From positions 34,521,257 through 34,585,256 of the forward strand of contig OZ024801.1 of assembly GCA_964017045.1 (NCBI GenBank): DNA of 64,000 nt. The letters run 5' to 3'. The position numbers were made by a program, and so were the translations under genes. Of this stretch, positions 43,969 to 56,400 are shown piece after piece. Below the pieces are notes generated by a model that did not search any database, was not told the origin of the DNA, and worked only from the letters and a program-made list of their open reading frames with translations. This DNA comes from Omphiscola glabra (taxonomy: Eukaryota > Mollusca > Gastropoda > Lymnaeidae). Numbering within the stretch: the first letter of the stretch is position 1; the number at the start of each line of letters is the position of its first letter.

Positions 43969-44137
43969 GTAAGTATGAAATATTTTCAGAAACTTGCAAT
44001 TCCAGCTGAACGATGGTTAAACTGGAAGAGTAAATCTCGAATATGACCATTTTGATAAATGTGAAACACAGGTGGTGCTGACAAAATTATTTAGAAAGGC
44101 CACCATGTGTGGTAGAATCATATGTCATGTGTCCATG

Positions 44138-44461
44138 CTACAATCTGTCTGTTGAGAATTTATTGGTTGGCAACTGATTTAACACACCGGCAAGTCTTGA
44201 TGAGTGGAATGTTGGCAGAACATTGAGATTGTTCGGAGCCTTCAAGTCCCCACCAAGTGGAGGGGCAAAGTCTTGAAAGTCTTCTGGGTCGATGTGCGGA
44301 GCAACGTAAGGACGATTCTCATGTTTGTTCAGTGCTAGCTGTTGGAGGTTGGCAGCCTGAGTTGATCCGAGCTCAGACACCAGGCAGCTGAGTTTACTGG
44401 CCGGGTTCTGAAGAAGGTAATACGGGGTATCCACTTCTGCTATTTTTCCCTCTGAAAATAT
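44138..44461 (-). CDS. ABCC4-like: ABCC exon 29: C-terminal tail and stop
   Basis: 107 codons and TAG (44138-44140). IFSEGKIAEVDTPYYLLQNP matches ABCC4 VLDSGRLKEYDEPYVLLQNK, then an extended tail with no recognised domain ending KFSTDRL. Confidence 0.92.
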   Translation of the reverse strand: MFSEGKIAEVDTPYYLLQNPASKLSCLVSELGSTQAANLQQLALNKHENRPYVAPHIDPEDFQDFAPPLGGDLKAPNNLNVLPTFHSSRLAGVLNQLPTNKFSTDRL

Positions 44462-47400
44462 CTGGAGTTAAAAAAAAAACAACTCAATTTAAGGGACTTT
44501 GTTTCAAATAAATTAGTTAATACTAGTTAGAAACAAGAGATTATTACATTGTCATGTGTTTTCATAATAAGGATTGAGTATGATGAACTTTTATATTCAG
44601 AAATATGTTGATGCAGAAAAAAAAGTGGTCACATTAAGAAAAAAATGTATATTATATGACAGCATCACAAGAAATGAGAGTACAAGAAATCAGAGTACAA
44701 GAAATGAGAGTACAAGAAATCAGAGTACAAGAAATCAGAGTACAAGAAATCAGAGTACAAGAAATCAGAGTACAAGAAATGAGAGTACAAGAAATGAGAG
44801 TACAAGAAATCAGAGTAGATGGGGAGATGCATGTGAGTATGGAATGATTTCTTTAATGAATGAGAGAATTAAGCTCACCATGATTCTGTCAGTGTGAATT
44901 ATTGTATCTGGCAGATGTGCTATATGGATGACTGTGCTTGTTGGAAACTGGGTACGTAACACACTTTGTATAATTGTATTGCACCTAAGAAAATGTGAAT
45001 ACGATCAGGATTAAAAACATATGAAAATCTTTTATTGCCTTCCATTGGACTGTTTCACAAAATTATTTTTGTTGTGCACTGGAACAAGTCAAAGGAATAA
45101 AGCATGGCAAATATTCAAATTTTACAAGAAAATGATCCATTAAAATAATCTATTAGACCAGGCATGGCCAGCGGTCATCTTTGATAGCAAAGATTATACA
45201 AATAACTCTTCCTTACATGATATCGAGACTAGAACTTGGCTCCTCGTAAATAATAATTTTAGACTGCTGCAGCATAGCGGCAGCTAGTCTTAACAGTTGT
45301 CGTTGACCAATGGTCATCCCATCGGCCAGTGGAGCAACATCAGTGGTTAGTTTCTGATCTAGCGATTGAATCAATAACGATAAGTGGACCTGTGGGAAAG
45401 ACAGGTAAATTATCAACGAGTTTAAATGTGGAATCTCAAAAATATTGTAAACAAAATAATAAATAGATGTGATGAAGGAATGAATGAAGGAATGAATTAA
45501 GAGACAAATAGCTAGCAGAAGGATTTATATAGTGCACACAATTTTCCCTCAATGAAAAGGTAATAGAAAATAATAATATATTACAATGATAGATTGTTAA
45601 ACTTAGATTGTTTTCAAAATATGTATAAATATTTTCATGACTGTAAAATTAAGGCTTTTCTACCAACTTATATAGTTGACCATGCCAGTCTAGGCCCAAC
45701 AATTTTCTAGAAAACAATATCTCAAAGCTTTTCATTATCTCATCTCTTGGCTATAAACTCAACTTACATTTTCATATTAAGAACACAATTCATCAGTGAG
45801 TTCACAGATATAATTTTTTTAGATTAAAAGTAGATAATTTGTGACACTTTATTTTATTTCATCTGTTATTTTTCATCTCACTAATCTGCAATGACATATT
45901 GAGAAAAAGTATCTAAATACAGCAAAAGACAAAAGATGTTAAGTAGCAATACCTCTTCTACAACTTTCCACACTTGTGAATCTGTGAACTGTTGTTCAGG
46001 GTCAAGATTTTCTCTCACACTTCCAATAAATAATGTTGGATTCTAAAGAGAAAAAAATGCACTTTTGACTTTGAAAAATGTTAGAAATCATCATTAGAAG
46101 TTTTGTGTAAATACATCCTGTTTTATAATTACAAAAATATCAAGAGTTTTCAGTACATAAAACAAAATAATCTTTCACCAACCTGTGAGATGTAAGTTAC
46201 TTTGTCACGAAGTCTATTTTTCTGAATGGTCAGAATATCTACACCATCAATTCTGACCACACCGACATAATCTGTGAGACGGAACAGCATAGACAAAAAG
46301 GCCCTCTGTTCAGAAGCTGTACTAAATATCATGCCCATCTGATGATAAGATTTTTTTTTAAATTTCAAAACATTTTTAGAGAGAACAAATATATTTTTTA
46401 GAACACATTTTCCATGCCCTATATTGTCCCAGCAACCTCACTTATAATCCACAGACATATTAATCAATAAATATTTTCTGAATTTTAAAATATATAGATT
46501 TCATCGGATAAATTTAATTTAAAGACTATTTTTATCAAATTTACAAGATTCTAACAATAAACACTAACATAATTGTAGACCTTTCAAAAAATCATTTGTT
46601 CACGTAAAATAATTCTATTTTTTCACTTGAAGAATTGAAATATAAGTACTTTACCTTTTCCTGAGCCCTGATACAGCACCAAATGTTTCGTAACAAGTTC
46701 CCCCCTTTGGCAGGAGCTCCATTGGATGGAGGAACTGCCACTCCTTCACATGTTATGATTCCATATCTAGGCCATCCTACCGGTGTTGGTGGGTCCACAT
46801 CAGTTAAGATGGGAACCTCTGGAGTAAGCTGGTAGTATTGAAGCAGGTGGGACACTGAATTCATCTGCAAAAATTGGTCACATTAAAAACAGAATTAAAA
46901 ATACAATTATTAGTTTCAAAAGTATTGTTAAATGTGCAGACAAAGTTGAAGGAGCAAGCAAAACCTAAACATTTATGATAAATGGACATCTCACATGTTT
47001 GTATCTCAGTCTACTTACAATCAATTCCAAGACTAAGATTTAACTAATGTTCAAAATGAGCACTAAAATGTTGGTCATTATGTACAGTATCTCTCAAATT
47101 AAAAAAAAATTGACCCATCATAATGTGTAACAAATCAAAACATAAAGGTCGCTTTAACTAACAAACATCAAATTAAAAGAAAGAAAGTTTAAATTAATTT
47201 TAATCAACTTTAGAATCTTGTCTCTATCTAGGGAAATAAAAGAAAAATATATTTATAATACTTTGAAGTGCATCATCATAAATTATGTATATTTCAAAAT
47301 CAAAAACTGATAAAGTAAGTTGTAACAAATTTTTAAAGGATGTTAGAAGGATGATTTCATGAACTTACCTTAAACTGAACAGCTGCAGACTTCCTTATGA

Positions 47401-50400
47401 CAGGCTGGTTGACATTTATTAAGTTTAGAGCATAATATAATGACAGGCCAACCAATGATGCTGGGAGATGTAGGCCTGCAATAAAATCATAGAATTTTTA
47501 AATTAACAATCAACAAATAAGTTTAAATTAATAATTAAATTAAAAAAAATTAATTATTTGCTAAGTTTAATCTTTAGGTTAAAAAGTAAAGTCAGTGGTG
47601 ATTTTTTAAAAGAAATATAAAAAAAAAATACATTCAATGAATCTTTAACAGTAATTTTGATTATTTTAAAATAAAACCTTGAAGTGTCTTAACTTACAAC
47701 AAAATCTTGTGTTCAAATGCAGTCACATGAGTTTCAATTTCCTACCTTGAATCTCCACCACTAAGAAAGAAGCTACAACTACTCCTGCGACAACTGCCAT
47801 CCCTATCAAATCAACTCTGATCCCAAACCACCTGCAAAAAGAACAAACCAAAAAACTTAATTCAGTGTAAGGAATATTTTCAAAACATTTTAACAAATAA
47901 AATTTAAATATTATTTTTAAAAAATCAAGCTTCATTGAATTATTTTGTGTTTGTATGAACGCTACTTTAGAAAATAACTTTTTGGACACCAACCTGTTTG
48001 CGGCTAAGTGGAGATAACAAGCTGCTGTGCTTCTGTCTTGGTAGACATCAAACTTATGTAAAAATCTTTGCTCCACACTGAGAGACCTTAGAGTTTGGAT
48101 GCCTTCCATGCTGCTCACTACATGTGCCCCTACTGCACTCTTTGCTACATGTGATCAAACAGTAATATGAAATTTGGTTTACACTATGCATATTTAACTG
48201 TTCGGTTTACTGTTATGTAATTAATTCAAAAGTCATTGTTTTAAATAAAACAATAACAAAAAACAAAAAAAATTTACTTAAATTAATGCAAATGAAAGCA
48301 AAAGATTAAAGTGATTATCAAAACACTATTAGTGTTCTATTAGTTAAGTGTTTTTTTTTTTTTAAAATATAATTTGAATCAAGGGCTAGGTTTTTAAACT
48401 ACAGTTGAAATGAGGTTAGTGGAACTTACATGCAAGCTCAATGCGCTCCACATCTTGTGTGGCTTTGTGGAATCTGTTTCTTGCCCACATAATCAAGAAG
48501 ACCAGAGGAATGATGAGAATGAAGAGCCAGTAGTTGACGCAACAAACAATCAGGGATGTTGCTAGAAGGACACTTGATGACTGCAGTGAGAAATATAAAT
48601 TACTTTTCTATAAAAATTTCTACTAATGATTCATTTAAAAGAAAATTATATTGTATGAAAATTTTTTTTAAATTGAAAATCCTATCTTTAGACTGTTTTT
48701 GGTTGGATGAGTTTTCAAATAAAATAAAAATAATTTTTGAACAAACCTCAATTAAGTCCAAAAGAACAGGAGGCAGGGAATCAACAATGCCAACATCTCT
48801 TAAAAAATGACTTAGCACGCCACCTGGAATACATAGAATGTACAATGAATCTATAAATAATCTTGTTTAAGTCTATATGAATCTAACTAGTGGACATGCT
48901 GCTGTTTATTAAACTCATTATGTTATTTTACTTTGCTAAGGATAGCTGGTAATTAACATAATATCCCCTGTTCAAAAGAAAAGTAAATTTTCTAAAGCTC
49001 AAGGGCCTGATGTAGACCTAAATCATAAAACTTTCATGTAATTTAAAAGAAAAAAAATTCTGTACATTTGTTTGCTAAAGTAATATTTAAAAACCAAATA
49101 TGAATCCAACGAATTTATAGACATTCTAAATCAATGTAATGTCTTCTTGACCTACCTCTGCTATTGGCATCAAAAAATGCCAGAGGGGCCTGCAATAATG
49201 ATCCAACAGCCAGGTCATGCAGCAACCTGCCAGCGTTCTGAGCTATGGTGTAAAATACAACTGCTTGTAAAACACCCAGCAATATTGTAGCTGCAACTAT
49301 TCCTATGTAGACAAAAATCTGATAATCAACTGATGTGGCTGATTGTCCAATCACAGGATTCTCAGCAAACACAATGGCACTTATATTCTGATAATTTTCT
49401 GACCTAAGAGAAGAAAATAAAAATAAACTTTCTGTTAATTATTGATTGGTCATAATTTTAAATTAAAAAAATCATAACAGGGCCAGATTTATTCCTTTCT
49501 CAACCAGGATAGAAATAATTTTAAAAACTTAAAAAGTCTGTGAGAACTTTTGTGAACAATATTATAGTGCTCTTGAGATTTCTTAACCATTTTCATTTCA
49601 ATAAATCTCCTAAAAATAGGACATAATTATTCCATTGCTTTTTTTTTTAACATATAGGCCTACATTAATTTTGAAATTTTAGTATCATACAAGCAAGCAA
49701 TTGAATATCACTAACTTTCATCTCAATCATTTTTTTCAGAAATCAAATTAAAGTGCTGTATGCATTCATGTGCTACTTTCATTTTCATACACTTTTATGA
49801 TATAAATGATAAAAAGTGTAAGCATAAATTAAAAACACAAAGTAAGCGTTATGTTTATATAATAATTAATATCTAAGTAAAAACATTACAAATTGTTAGA
49901 AATCTTTGTAACAATAAAATCTTCAGAGTTTACAATAAATTGTTTTACACTTACCAGTAGGCCAACCACCATTCACAAAGGACAAAGCCACCCTGAAAGA
50001 AATTTTAACTTAGAATTATACTCAGACTTACTCTCTGAACCTATAAAAATTTATGCTTTTAAACATCTATTAAATGTTATAATAAAATTTGTGAAATTAA
50101 CAAAATAAATCAAAATTAAATTTTTATTTTTAAACAAAATTTTTATTTTATAGTATATAGGAAAATAATATAAGGATAAATAATGTTTCAATAAAAAAAA
50201 TTTCTAGTACTGGTAAACATCTTTATTTGAGGAGAAACAGCTTTAGATTTATATGATAAAATCATAACTCCTACTTTGAAAAAAAAATTACATCATCAGC
50301 CCCAGTGTTTTTACCTGTTCAAGGAGACATGTCAGGGCAAAGAATGCTATCCCACAGATTCCTCCACCAAGCAAAAAGTAGGTTGTGTAAATTGACCTTT

Positions 50401-53400
50401 TAAGAAATGGTCCACTGTAACTGCTATCACCATCGCTAGTGATCAGTGGATCTCCTGATTCCTGAATTTGAAAAAAAATCAAACATTTAGACTACTTTTA
50501 CACAAGAAATAGTTGTCTAAATGTCATGTAAATAAGCAATGTGATTTTAACAAGCATTAAATGAACTAAACACAAAAGTAAGATTTAATATATTTAAAAT
50601 TCAAATACTATTTTGGTTAAATTTTGCACTACAAATAAAACAAATTAAACAGAAAGTGAATTTTGGATATGAAGTTAATGTATAAAACTTGTAAGTAATA
50701 TTTTACAAGTAATGTAAAGAAAGTAAGTACATTACATAGAAATAAATAGATGTTACGTATAAAAATTTGGTAGGTAATTTATTTTATATATATGTTTTCT
50801 ATCTAGCACAAACCTTAAAATCAGCTTGAAGAATATCAAATGCTGAACCTGCAGGACTGTCCTTGTTGCCACCTCCCAGGGGATTTGTGGTTAAACTCAG
50901 GGCCAGGTTGGCATTTGCTAAATCTTGAATAAGAGGTGATGTATAATCTGTCAGTCTGCTAACTTCCACATTTTTGTAGGATCGTGAAGTGAGAATTTTA
51001 TTTATGTCCACACCACACTCCAGTAACTCATTGTAGCTGCCTAGCTGGTGAATTCGGCACTGGTCAAATAATTAATAGAATATTCTTATAAAAAAAGATA
51101 GAAAACTTGTAGTTAATTTTTTAAAATGCAAGGTTGTTTTTTCTCTCCAAAGTTTATCATACTAATACATAATATACATTATCAAAGCTGATTTAAAGTA
51201 AAAAATAAAAAACTTTAATGGATTTAATGAAAAATAATAAATATATAACATTTAAATTCATGATAAAATTTAACATATAGGTTTTTGACTTAAATCAAAA
51301 GCTTATTTGATGCTATCAGAGCCTTGAAAATAAATTCATTTAATTAAAAAATTTCATTGCCAAATTATTGTCTATGTTATAAGACTGTAAATACCTGTGA
51401 CATTAAAATGATTTTATAAGCAAGCTGTGTGTGCTGTGTGTTGTCTGTTATTACAAGACGAGTTTTTGATCTTAGAAGTCCACAAATGCATCTGTAGAGA
51501 TCAATATAAATTATAAGTAAGTGTAACTGTCTCCATTCAAAGACCAGTGAATGTTATATTACAGAGATTTTAATTGTCAACAAACAAATATTTTTAATGA
51601 AAGGAGTTATCAAATTTTAACCAGTGCATACATTTTTTCAAAAGTTTGGTCTTGAAGTAATATAATATCTCTTTAAGGCACTTACTTTTTATAAATATGC
51701 ATTGCAGATTTAGCATCCATTCCTTTTAATATGTCATCAATAAGATAGACATCACAGTTTTGATACACAGCTCTGGATATGGAGGAAAATAATTAACTTT
51801 TTATTAATTTTGTAAGGAATAAGATGAAAGGGGAGGGAGTAGTGTGAGGTCAAGTTTAGAAAAAGAAATAAGGAACCCTGCAGGGTTGGAGATGATTTTT
51901 GATAACACAAAACAAAGAACACGCTGGCAAAAAGCCTTCTGCAGCAAACAATAATATAGTAAACATTAAAAGATATAATTGCTAATGCTGGAAGCTTTAA
52001 GTCCAAAGGAGAACCAAAAACTTGTATTCATTTTTAAATATGACTATTTTAACTAAGGTTGTCTTAAAACTAAATAATTATTCATGCACATCAGCTTAAT
52101 ACCTTGCCAAAGTTATTTTAGCTTGTATGCTTGGATCAAGTGCAAGACCTCTTTCTCCAACAATAGTCTGGTCCCTTAAGGGTAAGGAATCTACAACCTG
52201 GCATAGTGAATGAATGTTGAAGGAATGTATATTTGATACCCAGATGTGATGGTTCATTAGGGTTACATGTATAGCCAACAATACCAGACCCTCGAATTAA
52301 AATATGTAAATACTATTATCACCTTATTTATCAAAGTTAATATAATAACAATAGATGAAGTAAAATATCAATAATTAAGATGGACATTTTTACTTTAAGG
52401 CCTACCTGATTTAAGGCACAAGCATGCAACACTTGTGTATATCTTGAATGTGAAAACTCTGTCCCAAATACAATGTTGTCTCGAATAGTTCCAGGGCACA
52501 ACCAAGGCCATGCAGGGACATAACCCAGCTTTCCATCATGAAAAACATGACCTTTGTGTCGCTCCAGCTCCCCAAGCACTGCCAGCAGCAGACAACTCTA
52601 AAAGTAGAAAAATAAATTTACATCAGTAATATGGTTGATCATAGACCAGATTAATTCTCTGACTTACCTTAATTTACACTTGTCTAAAAAGCATATTCAT
52701 CAATAAATATCTTTTCTTAATTGCTGAAAATAAATTTTCCATTCTTATTTATGATTTTTTTTTGGTTCAATGTTTAAACATGTATTTACCTTTCCACTGT
52801 CTGGTGGGCCTATCACGCAATACAACTTATTCTGAAACAAAAATTTTAGATAATTAAAAAGGATTTGCCAACACACTCAATTATCCAAAAAGGAACTTAA
52901 TATCATAGCCATCTTATAAAAAATAAAATTTAAAGAATACTTGATTGAGAATTAGAAAAAAATCTAAACCAAAATTTTAAATATACAAAAAATTGTGTCT
53001 ATATGTAATCTTCTCATTTGGTCATCAATACTATGATGAAGGCCTCTATCATAAATGTTAAGACTAGTGCCACAAAATACCTTTTCAATTTCTATATCAA
53101 TATTGACCAGTACCATTGGGGCATCAAAGTTCTGTGGAAAAAAAGTAGGAGAAATCTGCTTAACATAGTTTGCAATATTAATAACATTTTTCTTTGTTAA
53201 TGTTACATCTCAACAGACTTAAGAAATAATTGGTCTCCTACTAGAAAGATGCTTATATCACTATTTATTTATATATTTGAGTTACCTTTTCCCGGCTGGC
53301 AAAGTAATTATTAAACCTAATGACAGTTTCTTCATTTAGTGACATTGTTGATGGTCGACTAAGAAGTAAAGACTTTTCTGGAAGAAGCAAAATTTTCTGA

Positions 53401-56400
53401 AAACAAAATTAAAATATGGCAGATTATGGCAATTTGACGGGTTTTTTTTTGCAATTTTATCTCCACAAATAGAACATAGAGTTATTTTTAAAGTCTAAGG
53501 TAAATTGAGCTATGCCTATTTTCAACAAATTTGGAAATGTCTTTAAGAAATGTACTTAAAAATGCCCATTGGTTTTTTTCAAAGGAAAAATAAAACATAA
53601 CTGAATTTTTAACATTTGAGCATTTTGAGACTTATAATTTCTTCTGTCACAAGTTACTTCCCTTGTTACCCATTAGAAGTTATTTTTATGTGTTTTAGTG
53701 TCAACACTATAGTTGAATGAATCAACTTGACAAATAGTAATATGCTGTTTCTTCAATAGAGTATTAAACCAGTTTCCAAAGGAATAAAATATAAAATTGA
53801 TAGTTCCAAGCTTGGTTACTTCATTAATCACTATTTGAGTTTTAAGAAAGGCACAGTTGGTGGTTATGCAAGCAAGGAATTCTCACCTCCACTCTGCTCA
53901 GTGTAGCCATTGTGTCTGAGAGGGCCAACATTCCTGCAGGCAGTAAGATACTCATGCTGACTCTCAGTGACTCAACCAAAGCCAACAGCGTGAAGATCTG
54001 GGTGGCATTGATCTCATGCCCCATGAAGACCAGCAGTATCAGCGTTGCCATGGCAACAACTTTTCCTGATGTCAGGGTCATTGAGCTGTTGAAGGCCTGC
54101 AACCTTGACAACTTCTTCATGAGATTTAGTTCTGATCTGGTGGTAAAATTGAAAACATAAAACTAGATGATCATGTAAAAAAAAAAACGATTATCTCACT
54201 ATTAAATAAAAAAATATGCAACCAATTTTCTTATGATGCCAAACTTGAGGAGCTGCATTCATTAAAAATACTAATGATAAAAATTAATAACAATATCTCC
54301 CATACCTCAAAATAAACTAGCAGACTAATGCAGAGAATTGGTGCCATTAGGGATACATGTAGGGTTAAGGTTAGTTTTAATGACAGTGAATTATAAAAGT
54401 TCAGGGGTAGTGGCAACCAAGAAGCAGTGTTTCTTTCAGGCATACCTCAGGGGGGACACTGCCCCCCGGAGCAAGTCAAGTGCCCCCCCGGGGGAAAATG
54501 TGTAAGAAAAAATAATTTAAAAAAAAACTACTCTAAATTTAATTTTTATAAAATTTTTTAAAGTTATTGAAATGTGTGCCTTTAATCGATTACAATTATT
54601 GGAACAAATAAAATATCGCTTTGTTCGATATATATTGATGATCCATAGCTTTCAGGTTAATCTTGTTACAGGCTCGCAGAAATCGATTATAAATATGGTA
54701 TTGTTTTAAAAATTGGCCGCTCCTGATCATAAGCTAAATCTTACTTTTTCTGATTCGCAGATATCGGTATCTTTTATTTAATTACATTTTGCAGCTGCAA
54801 AAGTTGAAAGACTTTTTAATAACGCTGTATTAAACTACCTTTTCATCGATATAAATGTCTGTAAATTAAATATACTGGTAGTTCTTGCTAAGAAATAAAC
54901 ATGTGCAATCTGTTTTCAAATGATATTGTAAAATAGTATCATGCTTTAAAAAATCATTTTTAGCAAACATTTTAATGTAGTAGATTCCATAGATGTATGC
55001 CGACATAGATAAAATGAACATTTAAAAATAATAATAATAATAATTTTAAAACAAAAAATTAGGAATTTACCTGTTACATACAAATAGTGGACATTTCATC
55101 ATAATTATAAAATCGTGTGTTTCTAATTTTTTAACACAGTTTCGGGAACAGAGTAAAATGATTTAAAAAATTGTCTTTATTTATTAAATCCCCAATGACT
55201 TTTCTCTGTTAATATAATAATAAGAAACAATCTTCCCAAGCTGTTTGAACTATTTAAAAAAATTATTTTAAGATGATAATCCAGTAGAAAGAATATAATA
55301 TATATTTAAACAACGAATAAAAAAAAATCGAGTATTTCGATTATCTTGTAAATGCCATTTTTGGTAGTAGTTAAAAAAAATTATATGGAATTGGTAAAAA
55401 AATTGTTTTCAAGTATAATATCGAAGAGGCAAGTTGTAATGATCTGAAGCAAATTATAGTAGTCTAAATTTCTTAATTAACATTTCAATCAACTGAATAT
55501 TGAGATTGAGAATTGAAACATTAATTTTATACGGAAAAAAATCACACATTAATAAATATATGAGTCTTTTATAAACAATTCTTGACTTCTGAACAATTAT
55601 GTCGGTTACATATGATTTTTAAATAAATACCAATTTTGAAAACCCATAAAGATATAGTCTTTAGCCCTTTTTACAGAAAAGCTTTTTTTCTTTTTGACTT
55701 TGGTGAAACTTGGAAGTATTTTGAAATAAATGTATGTTTTTGGTTTTTCTTTTTCATTCAAAATGTAAAACTATTTTAGCATTTCTTTTTTGTGATGGAT
55801 ACCTTTTTGGAAGGAATTCTTATTTCTTAATTTTAAAAATATTTTGTAGTAAATTCATTATTTTTATGGAGTTGATCCCAAAAATATTTTTAAAAAATTA
55901 ATTTAAAAATACATTACTTTTCAATTTTAAAAAAAATGTTTGCATACCACACTTAGTCAAGCAGAGACGTCGCTTGACTTTCTATGGCACCCGTGCTACT
56001 TTTCGGTTTTTTCCTTCCCTAACTAGCAGTAAAAGTTGATAATTTAATGTAATTACAGCCCAACTTTAAGCCCCTAAAATATACTAGGCCCCATGCAGCT
56101 ATGTGGGTTGCAGACCTCACACGATGGCTCTTAGGTCAAATGACACTTAAAATCTTAACTAGCATCTCTCCCGTTGCTCTACAGTTAAGTGTTTAATGAT
56201 GCGAAACTAAATTTAACTACGGTATGTAAAAAAAATATGCATTCTTGCATTTTGAATTTTTCAAAAAAATTCCGGGGCCTATAAAGTTTTAAGGGGCGAG
56301 TGTAAGCTAAGGAGTATCTCTTGATAAAAAACATACCCTAAGGGCTCCCAATTGGAGTGAATTTATTTAATATTGTGCTGGTGGAAGAGTTAGTGATGTC

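Noticed and set aside
48121..48144. Alternative acceptor GTGCAG for ABCC exon 21
   Set aside because: It would keep phase but shorten the intracellular loop relative to ABCC4; the upstream AG gives a gap-free alignment.
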